A DNA stretch of 59,479 nucleotides from an uncultured Chlorobiaceae bacterium (GTDB lineage Bacteria; Bacteroidota; Chlorobiia; Chlorobiales; Chlorobiaceae): NCBI GenBank assembly GCA_903915955.1, contig CAIWUU010000121.1, forward strand, positions 1-59,479, written 5' to 3'. Each line of letters begins with the position of its first letter. Within the stretch, counting starts at the first letter, position 1. Below are positions 40,725-50,527 of this stretch, one piece after another. A program made the position numbers and the translations under genes. Below the pieces are notes generated by a model. It searched no databases, had not been told where the DNA came from, and saw only the letters and a list, made by a program, of their open reading frames with translations.

Positions 40725-42551
40725 ATGTTTATATCATATGCTCAGAGTTTTGAGGATGTTATACTTTGGCGTGCTCTTAAGCATGTTGAAAAAGGGTTTT
40801 ATATAGATATTGGTGCACAAGACCCGATTTTTGATTCTGTCAGTTATGGTTTTTATGAAAAAGGATGGCGTGGAGTTCATGTTGAACCAAACATCTTTTA
40901 TGCTTCAAAGATAAAAGCATTAAGACTTGATGAAGAGGTTCTTCAATTTGCTATAGCTACAGAGGAAAAAAGTATTTCATTTTTTGAAATTCCAGAAACA
41001 GGTTTGAGCACAGGTAATGCTTCTATAGCGCTGGAGCATCAAAAAAATGGATTTAAAGTTAAAGAAGTAATTGTTGACACATTGAGATTAGATTCTCTAC
41101 TTCATCCTTATGCGAATAAAGATATTCATTGGATGAAAATTGATGTGGAGGGTATGGAGTCTGAGGTATTAAAGAGTTGGTCTGACTCACCAATCAGACC
41201 GTGGATAGTCGTCGTAGAGAGTACATTACCGTTAACCCAAATAGAGACCTTTAATGATTGGGAAGAATTGCTAATATGTAAAGGATATGTATATGTTTAT
41301 TTTGATGGGCTTAATCGGTTTTATGTGTCGAATAATCATACAGAGTTAAAAGCAGCATTTCGTTATCCACCGTGTATTTTTGATGATTTCGTTTTGAGTT
41401 CTTCTACTAGTTATGCGCGCTGTTTGCATTATGAGATCGAAACGTATAAATCACAGCTTAAATTTGTCCAAGAAGAATTAGATTTATCTCGTAAAGAATT
41501 GCATTCCGTTTATAATACGTTTTTAGGTAAATTTGTTAAATCTTATAAAGATAGAAAAAAAAGGAGGATAGATAGTGAAGATGAATGCTATATAAAGATC
41601 GAAAAAAATGATTTGACTATAAAGTTTCATAAACAATCTCTTATTGATAATAGGGGTATAGGAAGAGTTTCAAGAGAGCTTTTGAATAATTTGAATCGGA
41701 TAGAGACTTCTATTAATGCCCATGGATTTAATCAAAAAACAGTATATTTTTATGCTTCTGTGCATTGGTGTCCATCATTACTGCCGCATCCTTCGTGTGT
41801 AATGGTGCATGATATTACTCCTATGCTATTTCCTGAATTATATAAAAATGCATCAAAAAAATGGCAGCAATTTTATAAGCCAATTGTGCAGCAGGCAGAT
41901 ATAATCGTTACTATTAGTCATTCAAGTTCTTCTGATATAGCACGTTTATTAGATATTCCTGAAGGCAAGATACATGTTATTCACAATGGGGTTACTAAGT
42001 TACCAGTCGCTGAAAAAGCAAAAGGTTACATTCTTCCAGTTAACTATGTCGTTTATTTGGGTGCTAATGATTTAAATAAAAATCTTAAGATTTTATTAGA
42101 TGCGTTACTGTTGCCAGCTTCTGCTGGAGTTGATCTAGTTTTAATTGGAGATAATGAGGGCTTAAAATTATCGGTATCAGATTTAGGTTTAGATAGTAGA
42201 GTATATTTTCTTGGAAAACTCGATGATAATCAAGTGGGGTATGTGATTAGTAACGCATTAGCATTAGTGTTTCCAAGCTTATATGAAGGTTTTGGGCTTC
42301 CTCCCTTCGAAGCAGCTCTTTTGGATGTTCCTTCAATATGCAGCTCAAGACCCGCTATGACAGAGTTATTAGAGGGTTCTGCTTTTTTAATTTCTCCATA
42401 TGATGCTTCTGAATGGGCAAATGCAATTTATATGGTACATAATAATCGTGAGCTAAGAAATAATATTGCTGCAAAGGCGAAAGAAAAAGCTTTAATGTAT
42501 ACTTGGGAGAAAAATGTTTCTCAGCTTGTTGAAGTCTTAAGTTTACTTTGA
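40725..42551 (+). CDS. Fused FkbM methyltransferase - GT4 glycosyltransferase
   Basis: This 608-residue protein joins two enzymes. Residues about 1-225 are an FkbM-type methyltransferase (SFEDVILWRAL, FYIDIGAQDPIFDSVSYGF, HWMKIDVEGMESEVLKSW). Residues about 235-285 form a charged, likely coiled-coil linker. Residues about 290-608 are a GT-B glycosyltransferase of the GT4 type (NRGIGRVSRELL, MVHDITPMLFPELY, IHNGVTKLPVAEK, FPSLYEGFGLPPFEAALLDVPSICS). It follows the single-domain FkbM gene by 26 bp, so both are likely co-transcribed. Its 3' end faces a convergent GT4 gene 5 bp away. Confidence 0.85.
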   Translation: MFISYAQSFEDVILWRALKHVEKGFYIDIGAQDPIFDSVSYGFYEKGWRGVHVEPNIFYASKIKALRLDEEVLQFAIATEEKSISFFEIPETGLSTGNASIALEHQKNGFKVKEVIVDTLRLDSLLHPYANKDIHWMKIDVEGMESEVLKSWSDSPIRPWIVVVESTLPLTQIETFNDWEELLICKGYVYVYFDGLNRFYVSNNHTELKAAFRYPPCIFDDFVLSSSTSYARCLHYEIETYKSQLKFVQEELDLSRKELHSVYNTFLGKFVKSYKDRKKRRIDSEDECYIKIEKNDLTIKFHKQSLIDNRGIGRVSRELLNNLNRIETSINAHGFNQKTVYFYASVHWCPSLLPHPSCVMVHDITPMLFPELYKNASKKWQQFYKPIVQQADIIVTISHSSSSDIARLLDIPEGKIHVIHNGVTKLPVAEKAKGYILPVNYVVYLGANDLNKNLKILLDALLLPASAGVDLVLIGDNEGLKLSVSDLGLDSRVYFLGKLDDNQVGYVISNALALVFPSLYEGFGLPPFEAALLDVPSICSSRPAMTELLEGSAFLISPYDASEWANAIYMVHNNRELRNNIAAKAKEKALMYTWEKNVSQLVEVLSLL

Positions 42552-42556
42552 TTTTT

Positions 42557-43669
42557 TTATAAAACCAGCTTTGCTCTTTTTTTCCAACGGTAAGTCTGCA
42601 TGAAATCGCTATACGCTTGTTGTGCTACTACCTCTCGCTTTTGTAGGTCTTTAAAATTGTCAAGAGCGCTAAGCCAGCCATTAATATCGTCACATGGTAC
42701 CAATTGAGAGTTGGAGCTATTCAGCACTTCCCTGAGTACGGGTAAGTCTGATGCTATAATGGCTTTTTTGTGAGCCATATATTCAAACATTTTCAATGGT
42801 GATGTAAAGTCTGATATGTTTCGTTTTGTATCTTGTGTGCCACATGGGAGGACTATTTTTTGATTTGGCAGTAAACAAATATCAAAACTATTAATGTACT
42901 TTGCCACATCGTTTTGTGGCAGAAAACCATAAAAATAAACATTATCGGTGGAGATTACTGATTTCCAGTATGCAATATCTTTTTCCGTTCCACCAACAAT
43001 ATGAAAATTGAACTCCTTTGCCAGTGGAGCAATTTTTGTAATCACCTCCATGCCTTTACCTGTATATAAATGTCCTGAATAGCCGATATTAAGCTTGTTG
43101 CTTTTGCCATGGAGCTTTACTTTTGTATCAAAGTCAGTAATTTCATCGGCACCATCGTGAGCTACATATATTTTATCGGTAGTAATAATTTTTTCATTTA
43201 TGTATAGCTTTTTTAAAGCTTCTGAAATGACAATTAAGCGTTTGAAATTTTTATTTCTTGAGAGCAATAAAAAACCATATTTTTTTAAGGTACTGGAACT
43301 CCATATCGGGCCGTGAGCTTCATATATGGTGTGATAGCCATTCATACATGCTATTGTGCATCCAAAAGAGCATCTGCCATAGACCAAATCAGGCTTAAAT
43401 GCGGCTAATGTTTTTTTAATTCCAATGATCTCAAAAAAAGCCCGTGCTTTTTTATGGTCACTTGGGAGTCTTTGAATGGTAAAACATTCCTTGACTCCAT
43501 AAGCGGTGTATATGTTGTCTATATCGCCATCAGGTGTTTGTTGTTTATTTGTCACCAACAGCATAACTTTATGCCCGTTTTGGGCAAATGCCTGGCACAT
43601 TTTCATGACCTGAATACTGTTTGCCTCACGCGATGGGATGGTAGATCTGGCTATGTAAAGTATATTCAT
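42557..43669 (-). CDS. GT4 family glycosyltransferase
   Basis: This 370-residue GT-B enzyme starts MNILYIARSTIPSREANSIQV, a family pattern for the donor-independent N-terminal domain, and has the sugar-nucleotide motif region SPLKMFEYMAHKKAIIASDLPVLREVL at about 285-311 (the ExxxxxxxE segment is degenerate here). It transfers a sugar from an activated donor to a growing glycan; the sugar is unknown. It is AT-rich and lies 52 bp downstream of the GT9 gene on the same strand. Confidence 0.82.
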   Translation of the reverse strand: MNILYIARSTIPSREANSIQVMKMCQAFAQNGHKVMLLVTNKQQTPDGDIDNIYTAYGVKECFTIQRLPSDHKKARAFFEIIGIKKTLAAFKPDLVYGRCSFGCTIACMNGYHTIYEAHGPIWSSSTLKKYGFLLLSRNKNFKRLIVISEALKKLYINEKIITTDKIYVAHDGADEITDFDTKVKLHGKSNKLNIGYSGHLYTGKGMEVITKIAPLAKEFNFHIVGGTEKDIAYWKSVISTDNVYFYGFLPQNDVAKYINSFDICLLPNQKIVLPCGTQDTKRNISDFTSPLKMFEYMAHKKAIIASDLPVLREVLNSSNSQLVPCDDINGWLSALDNFKDLQKREVVAQQAYSDFMQTYRWKKRAKLVL

Positions 43670-43721
43670 TATGCTTATGCTATGATTAATTCTCTGTATA
43701 TCACTATCCGGTATCCGGGCG

Positions 43722-44654
43722 TTATGAGAGGGTTTGATATTCTTTTATAACACTGATCACATGCTCCGGAACAATCCCTACAGTGCAATATTTTTTTTCT
43801 TGTGGGCATTTTTCAAGTAACCAGCATGGTGAGCATGCTGGTTGTGGATCAAGCATAACAGGAGTTGTTGTTGAGTATGTTGCTATCTCAGTAGGGTGAA
43901 ATCCTGAAAATATGCAGAATGATTTTGTACCCACTGATGCAGCAATATGATTGAGCAGCCCTTCAAGTGAAAGAATAAAATGAGCTTTTGAAATAACGTA
44001 GGCCAGCTCTCTCAAGCTTTCTGTTTTTCTTCTGTAATCAATGACATTATCAAGTAATGCGTCGTTATGTAATCCTGTTTGTATCCATGAAATGTTTGTG
44101 TTACTGTCAACTACTTTTTGAAAGTTATTAAATCCCCACTCTTTATTTGGAGTATAGGTAGTTTTTCCGATAGGCTGAACAATGCTAAAATTTAATGGTA
44201 AATTTATATATTTTTCGGATAACCTCTTTAGCTCAACATCACTAAAATATATTTTTGGTGATGCGGTCTTTAGTTCCAGTTTTTTCTTGAAATGAAGTGA
44301 ATGTGCCTCTATAAGGCTGATTTTAGCTTTTGTGTTCCGCATATATTCTTCAAGAGTCTTCTTGTTATTATCCGGGAAACAAAAATTGGCAATATTTTCA
44401 CCCTCACAAATACGAAAACAACTTAAGAGTATGTTTCGCAGTAACTTAGGTATTCGTTTGAAACTATAATTTTTGTAGACTTTTGGATTATTCTCAAATA
44501 ATTCATAATAATTTGAAAAGACAACCACTTTCAAGTTATGTTTGTCAAACAAATTTTCAACCACAGCGGTCATACATAATTGATCACCTATTGCACTTCC
44601 AAATCTGTATACAATGAAAATATTGAATATTTTCAATAACTTATTGACAATCAT
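43722..44654 (-). CDS. GT9 family glycosyltransferase (heptosyltransferase-like)
   Basis: This 310-residue protein has the GT9 layout: VYRFGSAIGDQLCMTAVVENLF near the N-terminus, FSIVQPIGKTTYTPNKEWGF in the middle and FILSLEGLLNHIAASVGTKSFCIFSGFHP (about 228-256), followed by the family CSPCWLLEKCPQEKKYC cysteine segment (about 275-291). GT9 enzymes add heptoses or other sugars to lipopolysaccharide core. Very AT-rich. In line with the minus-strand GT genes. Confidence 0.8.
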   Translation of the reverse strand: MIVNKLLKIFNIFIVYRFGSAIGDQLCMTAVVENLFDKHNLKVVVFSNYYELFENNPKVYKNYSFKRIPKLLRNILLSCFRICEGENIANFCFPDNNKKTLEEYMRNTKAKISLIEAHSLHFKKKLELKTASPKIYFSDVELKRLSEKYINLPLNFSIVQPIGKTTYTPNKEWGFNNFQKVVDSNTNISWIQTGLHNDALLDNVIDYRRKTESLRELAYVISKAHFILSLEGLLNHIAASVGTKSFCIFSGFHPTEIATYSTTTPVMLDPQPACSPCWLLEKCPQEKKYCTVGIVPEHVISVIKEYQTLS

Positions 44655-44703
44655 ATACTGTGGCTATAATAAGTTAAAAAGAAAAACGATAAGTGATTTC
44701 CCT

Positions 44704-45855
44704 TCACATTTCCATTGCAGTTTTGTAGCCAGCTATGGTTTTTTGAGCAGTATTTTCCCATGAAAAATCGTTTGCTCTCAAAAGGCCTTTTACTTTCAAT
44801 GAGTTTCGTTCGGTATTATCTTCAATTATTTTCGTCATTGCATAAATGATTGCTTCCTTATCATCAGGGTTTACGGTAAGCGCGGCATTTCCGGCAACTT
44901 CTCCGAGAGAGGTTGTGTTTGAGGTCAGTACGGGGCATCCACAGCTCATCGCCTCGATAATAGGGAGGCCAAACCCTTCAAAGTGTGAAAGATAGACAAA
45001 GGCGTAAGCAGTATTGTATAGCTTGACGAGGTCATCCATTGGCACATTTTGCAGGTGAACTACCTTTGCAGGTGACTTCATGCCGGCAATAGTTTTCTGA
45101 AATTGTTGAAGGTTTTCGTGGCGTTTTGCAGACCCGACAATAATAATGTATAGATCTTTTTGTAGCGAAGCGGGTAATGCATCAAATGCTTCAAGCAGAC
45201 CTTCAATGTTTTTTCTTGGCTGAATCTCTCCAACGAAGAGAAGATAGGGTTTGTTTATATCAGTGATGCCATAGTTTGAGAGGAAATCTCTGCTGGTTTC
45301 GATTTTCTGCAAGAGAGGGCTAGCCGCAATAGGCGTTGGCAGATATTTTTCTGCATACTCTGGAAAATGTTGTAGAGCATCATTCTTCGTGAACTCAGAG
45401 ACGGTAAAGACAACTTTTGCCTGTCGGAGAATTTTGCTGATATGTTGCTGGTAAAATTTTATGGATTCAGGAGATGCCCAGGGATTTTTTCGCAGGGCGA
45501 TCAGGTCATGCAGAGTCACAACGCCATTGGTAATACCTTCTGGAAAGTCAGTCGGGTTGGTTGCGTGGTACAGATCAGTGTGTTGTGCAACAATACGTGT
45601 TATCGTTTGATTGAATCCCCGCAGCCAAGGTTTTCCTTTTTTTCCGAGCATCCCTTCGTTTGCCAGAATGTTGCGGTATTCCAATGTATTGCTTTTGATA
45701 AAACTGCTGCTTACCTCATTTTTCTTGTTCAGTTGAGTAAGCAGTACATACTGATTATCCGGAAAATATTGAGCAAGTGCGTTAATCAGATTCGTCGTAT
45801 AGGTTAAATTTCCATTATATACGGATGTTTTTATCACATTGGTTGAGATTTTCAT
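44704..45855 (-). CDS. GT4 family glycosyltransferase
   Basis: This roughly 383-residue enzyme has HDLIALRKNPWASPESIKFYQ, the donor-binding LFVGEIQPRKNIEGLLEAF (about 212-230), and FVYLSHFEGFGLPIIEAMSCGCPVLTSN (about 292-319) with the EGFGLPIIEA acid pair of GT4. I chose the ATG at 45855 (MKISTNVIK); an upstream in-frame TTG at 45879 would add eight residues. It closely resembles the next gene (45884-47029) in layout, so the pair may be an old duplication. Confidence 0.83.
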   Translation of the reverse strand: MKISTNVIKTSVYNGNLTYTTNLINALAQYFPDNQYVLLTQLNKKNEVSSSFIKSNTLEYRNILANEGMLGKKGKPWLRGFNQTITRIVAQHTDLYHATNPTDFPEGITNGVVTLHDLIALRKNPWASPESIKFYQQHISKILRQAKVVFTVSEFTKNDALQHFPEYAEKYLPTPIAASPLLQKIETSRDFLSNYGITDINKPYLLFVGEIQPRKNIEGLLEAFDALPASLQKDLYIIIVGSAKRHENLQQFQKTIAGMKSPAKVVHLQNVPMDDLVKLYNTAYAFVYLSHFEGFGLPIIEAMSCGCPVLTSNTTSLGEVAGNAALTVNPDDKEAIIYAMTKIIEDNTERNSLKVKGLLRANDFSWENTAQKTIAGYKTAMEM

Positions 45856-45883
45856 ATCGTCTTTTGTTGTATGGATCAATACA

Positions 45884-47029
45884 TCATGCTATGATAGCTT
45901 CATGATACCCTTTAAGGGTTTCACGTGCAGTGGTGTTCCAGGAAAATTTTTTTGCTCGAAGGAGACTTTTCTCTGAAAGAGCTTGTCGTAATTGCCTGTT
46001 TTCGCTGATTTGTATCATGCCATCACGAATAGATTCTGTGTCGGCCGGGTCAACAAGAATTGATGATCCATCGGAAATTTCTGGCAGTGATGAGCTGTTT
46101 GCTATGACTGCAGGACATCCGCAATTCATGGCTTCGATGAGTGGAAGCCCAAATCCTTCAGAGAAGGAGACAAACAGAAGAGCAAGTGCGGCATTATAAA
46201 AATGCACCAAGTCGTTATCAAAAACATTTGTTAAATGCAGGATGTTGTTGCTGAGACCAAGAGAAGCAATCTTTTTTTTCAGCTTCGCGGTTCCTTTTTT
46301 TTCACTTGGACAGATCAGCACAATTTTTATATCTTTTTTCAGGTTATCAGGTAGATATGAATATGCCAGCATGATGTTGTCAAGGTTTTTTCTTGTTTCG
46401 AGCCTTCCAACATAAAGGAAAAAGTTGCTGTTCGGATTGAGGCCATATTTTACTAATAAATTTTGGTCAACGGCTAATTCGCGATATATGCTTTTTACAC
46501 CTTCATAAGTGATTTTTATTTTATTTCTACAACAGGGGAAATAATGTAAAAGTTCATTGTGTACAAAATTGGAAGGGACAAATATCTGGCAGGCATTGTT
46601 GATCATTTCCTCAGTATGCAGGAATCTTGGGCTCGTTTTGTCAGTGATTGTAAACGTTTTATTGTAGAGTTTTATGATGTCGTGTATGGTGACTGCAGCA
46701 TTGGGGATGCCGTGGACAAAATAATCTTGATGAGTAAAATGAACAATATCATGTTTTTGAGCTTGTTTTATCCAGATTTTTTTATGACGGTTTCTGATCA
46801 ATTTTTTAAATGATCCGCCCAGCAGCATCGGATTTTGAAATAGAGCAGAATAGACAAGCTTACTTTGATTGGGAAAGTGCTTGCGAACCTCTGGTATTTG
46901 ATTTTGGAGTGTAAGTATAGTATAGAGATTTTCAGGTTCAATTCGAATCATTGCCTCAGTCAGTGAACGGCTGTAAGTTCCTATGCCGCTGTGTCCTAAA
47001 TCGTGAGTGAAGTCGAGACCGATATTCAT
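45884..47029 (-). CDS. GT4 family glycosyltransferase
   Basis: This 381-residue enzyme starts MNIGLDFTHDLGHSGIGTYSRSL, with HDIIKLYNKTF, FLYVGRLETRKNLDNIMLAY (about 202-221) and LLFVSFSEGFGLPLIEAMNCGCPAVIAN, all GT4 marks. The start motif SGIGTYSRSL is shared by mannosyl- and related transferases. It is likely to be co-transcribed with the downstream 44704-45855 gene. Confidence 0.83.
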   Translation of the reverse strand: MNIGLDFTHDLGHSGIGTYSRSLTEAMIRIEPENLYTILTLQNQIPEVRKHFPNQSKLVYSALFQNPMLLGGSFKKLIRNRHKKIWIKQAQKHDIVHFTHQDYFVHGIPNAAVTIHDIIKLYNKTFTITDKTSPRFLHTEEMINNACQIFVPSNFVHNELLHYFPCCRNKIKITYEGVKSIYRELAVDQNLLVKYGLNPNSNFFLYVGRLETRKNLDNIMLAYSYLPDNLKKDIKIVLICPSEKKGTAKLKKKIASLGLSNNILHLTNVFDNDLVHFYNAALALLFVSFSEGFGLPLIEAMNCGCPAVIANSSSLPEISDGSSILVDPADTESIRDGMIQISENRQLRQALSEKSLLRAKKFSWNTTARETLKGYHEAIIA

Positions 47030-47053
47030 ATCATCCCATTGGGTTATATTCAG

Positions 47054-48133
47054 CTATTTAAGTGCTGTAAAAATTTCTTTTTGTACCGTGAGCTCATGTA
47101 ACCCCTTTAACAACGCTGATGATAACGTTTTAACACTAATGTCGCTTACTTCTCCAGTTTCAGAGATCACTATTTCATAAGGTATAAGTAACGGGCCGAA
47201 TCGAGAAATATCTTGAGTGGCTTTGCGATAAAGTCCAATAACCGGGGTGTTAGAGCAGGATGCAACATGGATCAGGGATGTATCGGGAGTGATGAGCAGC
47301 TTGAGTGCAGCAATGATCAGGCCCGCTTCATAAAGGTTCCGGGTTGGGGGTGACGGAATGACTTGGTTGCAGTGTTGTTCAATCCTCAGTTTTTCTTCCT
47401 GATCTTCCGGACTGCAGAGTGCGACGAATCGTTTACTTGGGAACATTTCAAGAAGGCTAATCCAGCTATTCTCCTGCCATTTCCGATTTGGTTGTCCTGC
47501 GCTGAGGTTTATGCCGATGATTGTCTTCTGCTTTATTTCAGCAAGAAACTTTCTGATATTGTCCGATATGGGCATAGGCGGCAGTGAGGGTCGGCACTGT
47601 TCCCGCGTCGCAGGAAATCCAAGGAGTGTCAGTAATGCGCAGTTTTTTATTGCAATATGGCTGTGAAACTCCATGGTAATGAGGTGGTCATAAAGTCCCT
47701 GATGGAATTCAGAGGCATGGCCGACCTTGTAACGTGCCCGGATCAGGGCTGTTTGCAGAAGGAAATTAGTTGAAGGGTGGTCTTTGGTGTTGAACAACAT
47801 GTCGAACTCTTTTGAAAGTACCTCCCTGAAATATCGGATTGGGTGATATTTTACAAGATGTACTGCTGTGATGTCTTGATCAGCACTGAAGAAATTGAAT
47901 GAAGCTTTGGTGAACGTAATGATATGAATAGCCAGGTCAGGAAACTTCGCCCGAAGGTTTTTCAGCAGGGGAGTGAGCAATATTGAGTCGCCAAGTTTTT
48001 CCTGCGCAAGAATGGCAATGGAGCGAAGTGGGCCGGAAAATGGGCCTTCAGATTTTCTTTTAGGGACAGTGAGCTGCAGAAATTTCGCGAACGCCTCTCG
48101 GAGTTGTCTTTTTTTCTTTTTTTTCGGTTTCAC
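47054..48133 (-). CDS. GT9 family glycosyltransferase (heptosyltransferase-like)
   Basis: This 359-residue protein begins with a lysine-rich stretch (MKPKKKKKRQLREAF), then LRSIAILAQEKLGDSILLTPLLKNLRAKFPDLAIHIIT, the GT9 start of homology, and later TIIGINLSAGQPNRKWQENSW and LLITPDTSLIHVASCSNTPVIGLYR (about 285-309). It is shaped like lipopolysaccharide heptosyltransferases. Its start overlaps the upstream GT4 stop by 4 bp (ATGA type), so the two are translationally coupled. Confidence 0.85.
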   Translation of the reverse strand: MKPKKKKKRQLREAFAKFLQLTVPKRKSEGPFSGPLRSIAILAQEKLGDSILLTPLLKNLRAKFPDLAIHIITFTKASFNFFSADQDITAVHLVKYHPIRYFREVLSKEFDMLFNTKDHPSTNFLLQTALIRARYKVGHASEFHQGLYDHLITMEFHSHIAIKNCALLTLLGFPATREQCRPSLPPMPISDNIRKFLAEIKQKTIIGINLSAGQPNRKWQENSWISLLEMFPSKRFVALCSPEDQEEKLRIEQHCNQVIPSPPTRNLYEAGLIIAALKLLITPDTSLIHVASCSNTPVIGLYRKATQDISRFGPLLIPYEIVISETGEVSDISVKTLSSALLKGLHELTVQKEIFTALK

Positions 48134-49224
48134 AAGGCGTGCTTCTTTTCCATCAATTTTTGCAGCAGGTGGCGTTCAAGGTTATCGGCCATAGCGGGCA
48201 TGGTAAATTCCTGGTTCACCCGTTCATATCCAGCTTTTCCGAATTCAGCCAGCAGGTCTGGATTATCGATGATTTTTGCTATTGCTTCAGCAAGGGCTTC
48301 ATGGCTTTTTGACGGAACGATCAGGCCTGTTTTCCCATCAACCATCAGTTCGCGGGCACCGTTTACATCTGTTGCAATTACTGGCTTTTTCATAGCCATG
48401 GCTTCCATGACCACGTTAGGCATACCTTCAAACAGTGAAGCTAATACAAAGAGATCACATCCTTTGAGATAAGGGAAAATATCAGCAGCAAATCCCAGAA
48501 AAATGAAAGAGCCCTCCAGGCCAGCCGTTGCGGCCTGTTTTTTTAGTTCTGTTTCAAGTTTTCCTTCCCCCGAAATGACAAAGACAAGATCGTTCCGTGT
48601 TTTTTTCAGGATCGCAGCGGCTTCGATCAGATAGGAAAAACCTTTCTGCTCAGAAAGTCTTCCGGCACTGTAAATAATTTTTTTGCCGGGAAAAGGTCTT
48701 GAAAAGTCATGCGTGATAATCTGCTGGGGAATCGTGATCCCGTTATAGATGACCTTAACAAAATCGTCATCAAACCATCCGTAATTCCGGTAAGATTCCC
48801 TGATGGTGTTGCTGTTGGTGATTATGCCATTGACAAGTCTTGTAAGGGTAACTTTATGCTTCCATTTGTTGCCGCAAAGCAGCATCCCATGACGGGCAAG
48901 AACAATCGGTGTTTTGACAATCCTTGCCGCAAGACCAGCGACTCTGACGTCTTTGTTCAGATTACAGATCAGGACATCAATAGAATGCCACTTCAGAAAA
49001 ACCGCGATTTTCAATGTGCTGAGAGGGCTGATATCGCTACGAATCTCAAACACTGTTGTTTTTACACCATTTGATGTCGCATAATCAAGCGTTTTGGAGT
49101 TTTTTTTGCTTCCAAGAACAACATTATGTCCTCGCTTCGCCAGCCCTTTTGCTGCGTTAACCATCCATTTTTCTCCGCCACCGAATTTGTCACGGCCAAT
49201 AGAGTTGATGAAGAGAATATTCAT
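48130..49224 (-). CDS. GT4 family glycosyltransferase
   Basis: This 364-residue enzyme starts MNILFINSIGRDKFGGGEKWMVNAA and has KVIYNGITIP, YSAGRLSEQKGFSYLIEAAAIL (about 190-211), and LFVLASLFEGMPNVVMEAMAMKKPVIATD (about 257-285), the EGMPNVVMEA acid pair of GT4. Its start resembles that of the next upstream gene (MNILFMNSARTWGGTEKW), which suggests related acceptors. It overlaps the downstream GT9 gene by 4 bp. Confidence 0.86.
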   Translation of the reverse strand: MNILFINSIGRDKFGGGEKWMVNAAKGLAKRGHNVVLGSKKNSKTLDYATSNGVKTTVFEIRSDISPLSTLKIAVFLKWHSIDVLICNLNKDVRVAGLAARIVKTPIVLARHGMLLCGNKWKHKVTLTRLVNGIITNSNTIRESYRNYGWFDDDFVKVIYNGITIPQQIITHDFSRPFPGKKIIYSAGRLSEQKGFSYLIEAAAILKKTRNDLVFVISGEGKLETELKKQAATAGLEGSFIFLGFAADIFPYLKGCDLFVLASLFEGMPNVVMEAMAMKKPVIATDVNGARELMVDGKTGLIVPSKSHEALAEAIAKIIDNPDLLAEFGKAGYERVNQEFTMPAMADNLERHLLQKLMEKKHAL

Positions 49225-49435
49225 GAACAGTTGTTTGTTACAGCTTGATTCTGATTATTACCCGAGCCCCAGTTCCAGATAGGCATAAATTTCTTTTTCA
49301 CAGTCAACGAACTAACAGAAAATAACCCGCACGCAGGAACAATCTCATCAGCCAATAAAATAATTTATTGGTAAAAGTCTATTTTTTTTGTGTGCTCCTG
49401 TTGATTTCGACTCTATCAGAGGTGATCGTGGATTA

Positions 49436-50527
49436 TTATTCTTTTTCCTTTTTTATTCTTGACCGGCTTTTAATGCTTTCCTGGCAGAAAAGCACAACTT
49501 CCTTAGTCATGCTGTGCATGGAGAATTTCTGTATTACGGTCTCTTTTGCGGCTTCGCTTATCTGTTTCCTTTGCTGATCGTTCCGGTAAAGTTCATGAAG
49601 TATGGTCGCTAAAGTCTCCTCGTTACAATAATCAACAAGAAAGCCATTTTTTCCAATTTTGATAAGCTCTTCTGTGCCTCCGGCAAATGTGCTGACAGGG
49701 GCGTTTTTCAGGTACATCCCTTCGAGCAGAGCATTCGAAATTCCTTCATTGGTAGAGGTCATGGCAATGACGTCGCTTACAGCCATATCCGGGTAAGGGT
49801 TTTTCAGAAAACCAGTAAAGCATACCTTATCAGCGATATTCAGCTCTTTAGCGAGCGCTATAAGCTCTTGTTTTTGAGGGCCCTCCCCTATAATGATTAT
49901 CCCTGCATCGGCCTCAGGGGCAAGTTTAAGGAATTGCGTAAAGCTTCGGAGAAGAAAATCGTGTCCTTTGCGTTTTGTCAGAATTCCTGCTGTGGTTATC
50001 TGAAATTTGAACCTTTTTTGAGCTGGCGGCAAACTCAATCGGTCAAGAGCCTCAGTATCGAGACCGTTGTAGATGACCCTGATCTTTTCCTCTTGCATAA
50101 AGTATGTTTCGAGGAGGGTCGTTTTTATTTTTTGAGCATTTACGATGATCCCGTCAGCAAGGGTATGATAGATCAGCTTGTGCAGGATAGGGATGCTTAA
50201 GGGCCGGACAATGCCAAGTCTTAGAATGTTTGTAGTGCCACAGATCCTGCTTGCCAGCCCAGCTATCACGTAGTCCTTGCGTTTGGTCGGAATGATGACC
50301 TCAATTTTCTCTTTTCGGATGATCTGTACAAGTTTGAAAAGGGTATACAGATCGATGTGGCTGAGGCAGGGAAGTCGGAATTTGGGGATAGTGAATCTGT
50401 CACCCACAACTTCACGGCGATAAACGAGAAAGGTTTTGTGATCTTTTGCCATGGCTTCAGAAGCCATTCGAGTCCATTTTTCAGTTCCACCCCATGTTCG
50501 GGCAGAGTTCATAAAAAGGATGTTCAT
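49436..50527 (-). CDS. GT4 family glycosyltransferase
   Basis: This 363-residue enzyme begins at the ATG at 50527 (MNILFMNSARTWGGTEKW); a CAGGAAAG ribosome-binding site just upstream supports it over the ATG six codons earlier. Family marks are RVIYNGLDTEALD, TAGILTKRKGHDFLLRSFTQF (about 186-206) and IAMTSTNEGISNALLEGMYLKNAPVSTF. Last of the minus-strand glycosyltransferases at the right end of the island; the 211-bp gap to 49225 holds nothing clear. Confidence 0.85.
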   Translation of the reverse strand: MNILFMNSARTWGGTEKWTRMASEAMAKDHKTFLVYRREVVGDRFTIPKFRLPCLSHIDLYTLFKLVQIIRKEKIEVIIPTKRKDYVIAGLASRICGTTNILRLGIVRPLSIPILHKLIYHTLADGIIVNAQKIKTTLLETYFMQEEKIRVIYNGLDTEALDRLSLPPAQKRFKFQITTAGILTKRKGHDFLLRSFTQFLKLAPEADAGIIIIGEGPQKQELIALAKELNIADKVCFTGFLKNPYPDMAVSDVIAMTSTNEGISNALLEGMYLKNAPVSTFAGGTEELIKIGKNGFLVDYCNEETLATILHELYRNDQQRKQISEAAKETVIQKFSMHSMTKEVVLFCQESIKSRSRIKKEKE

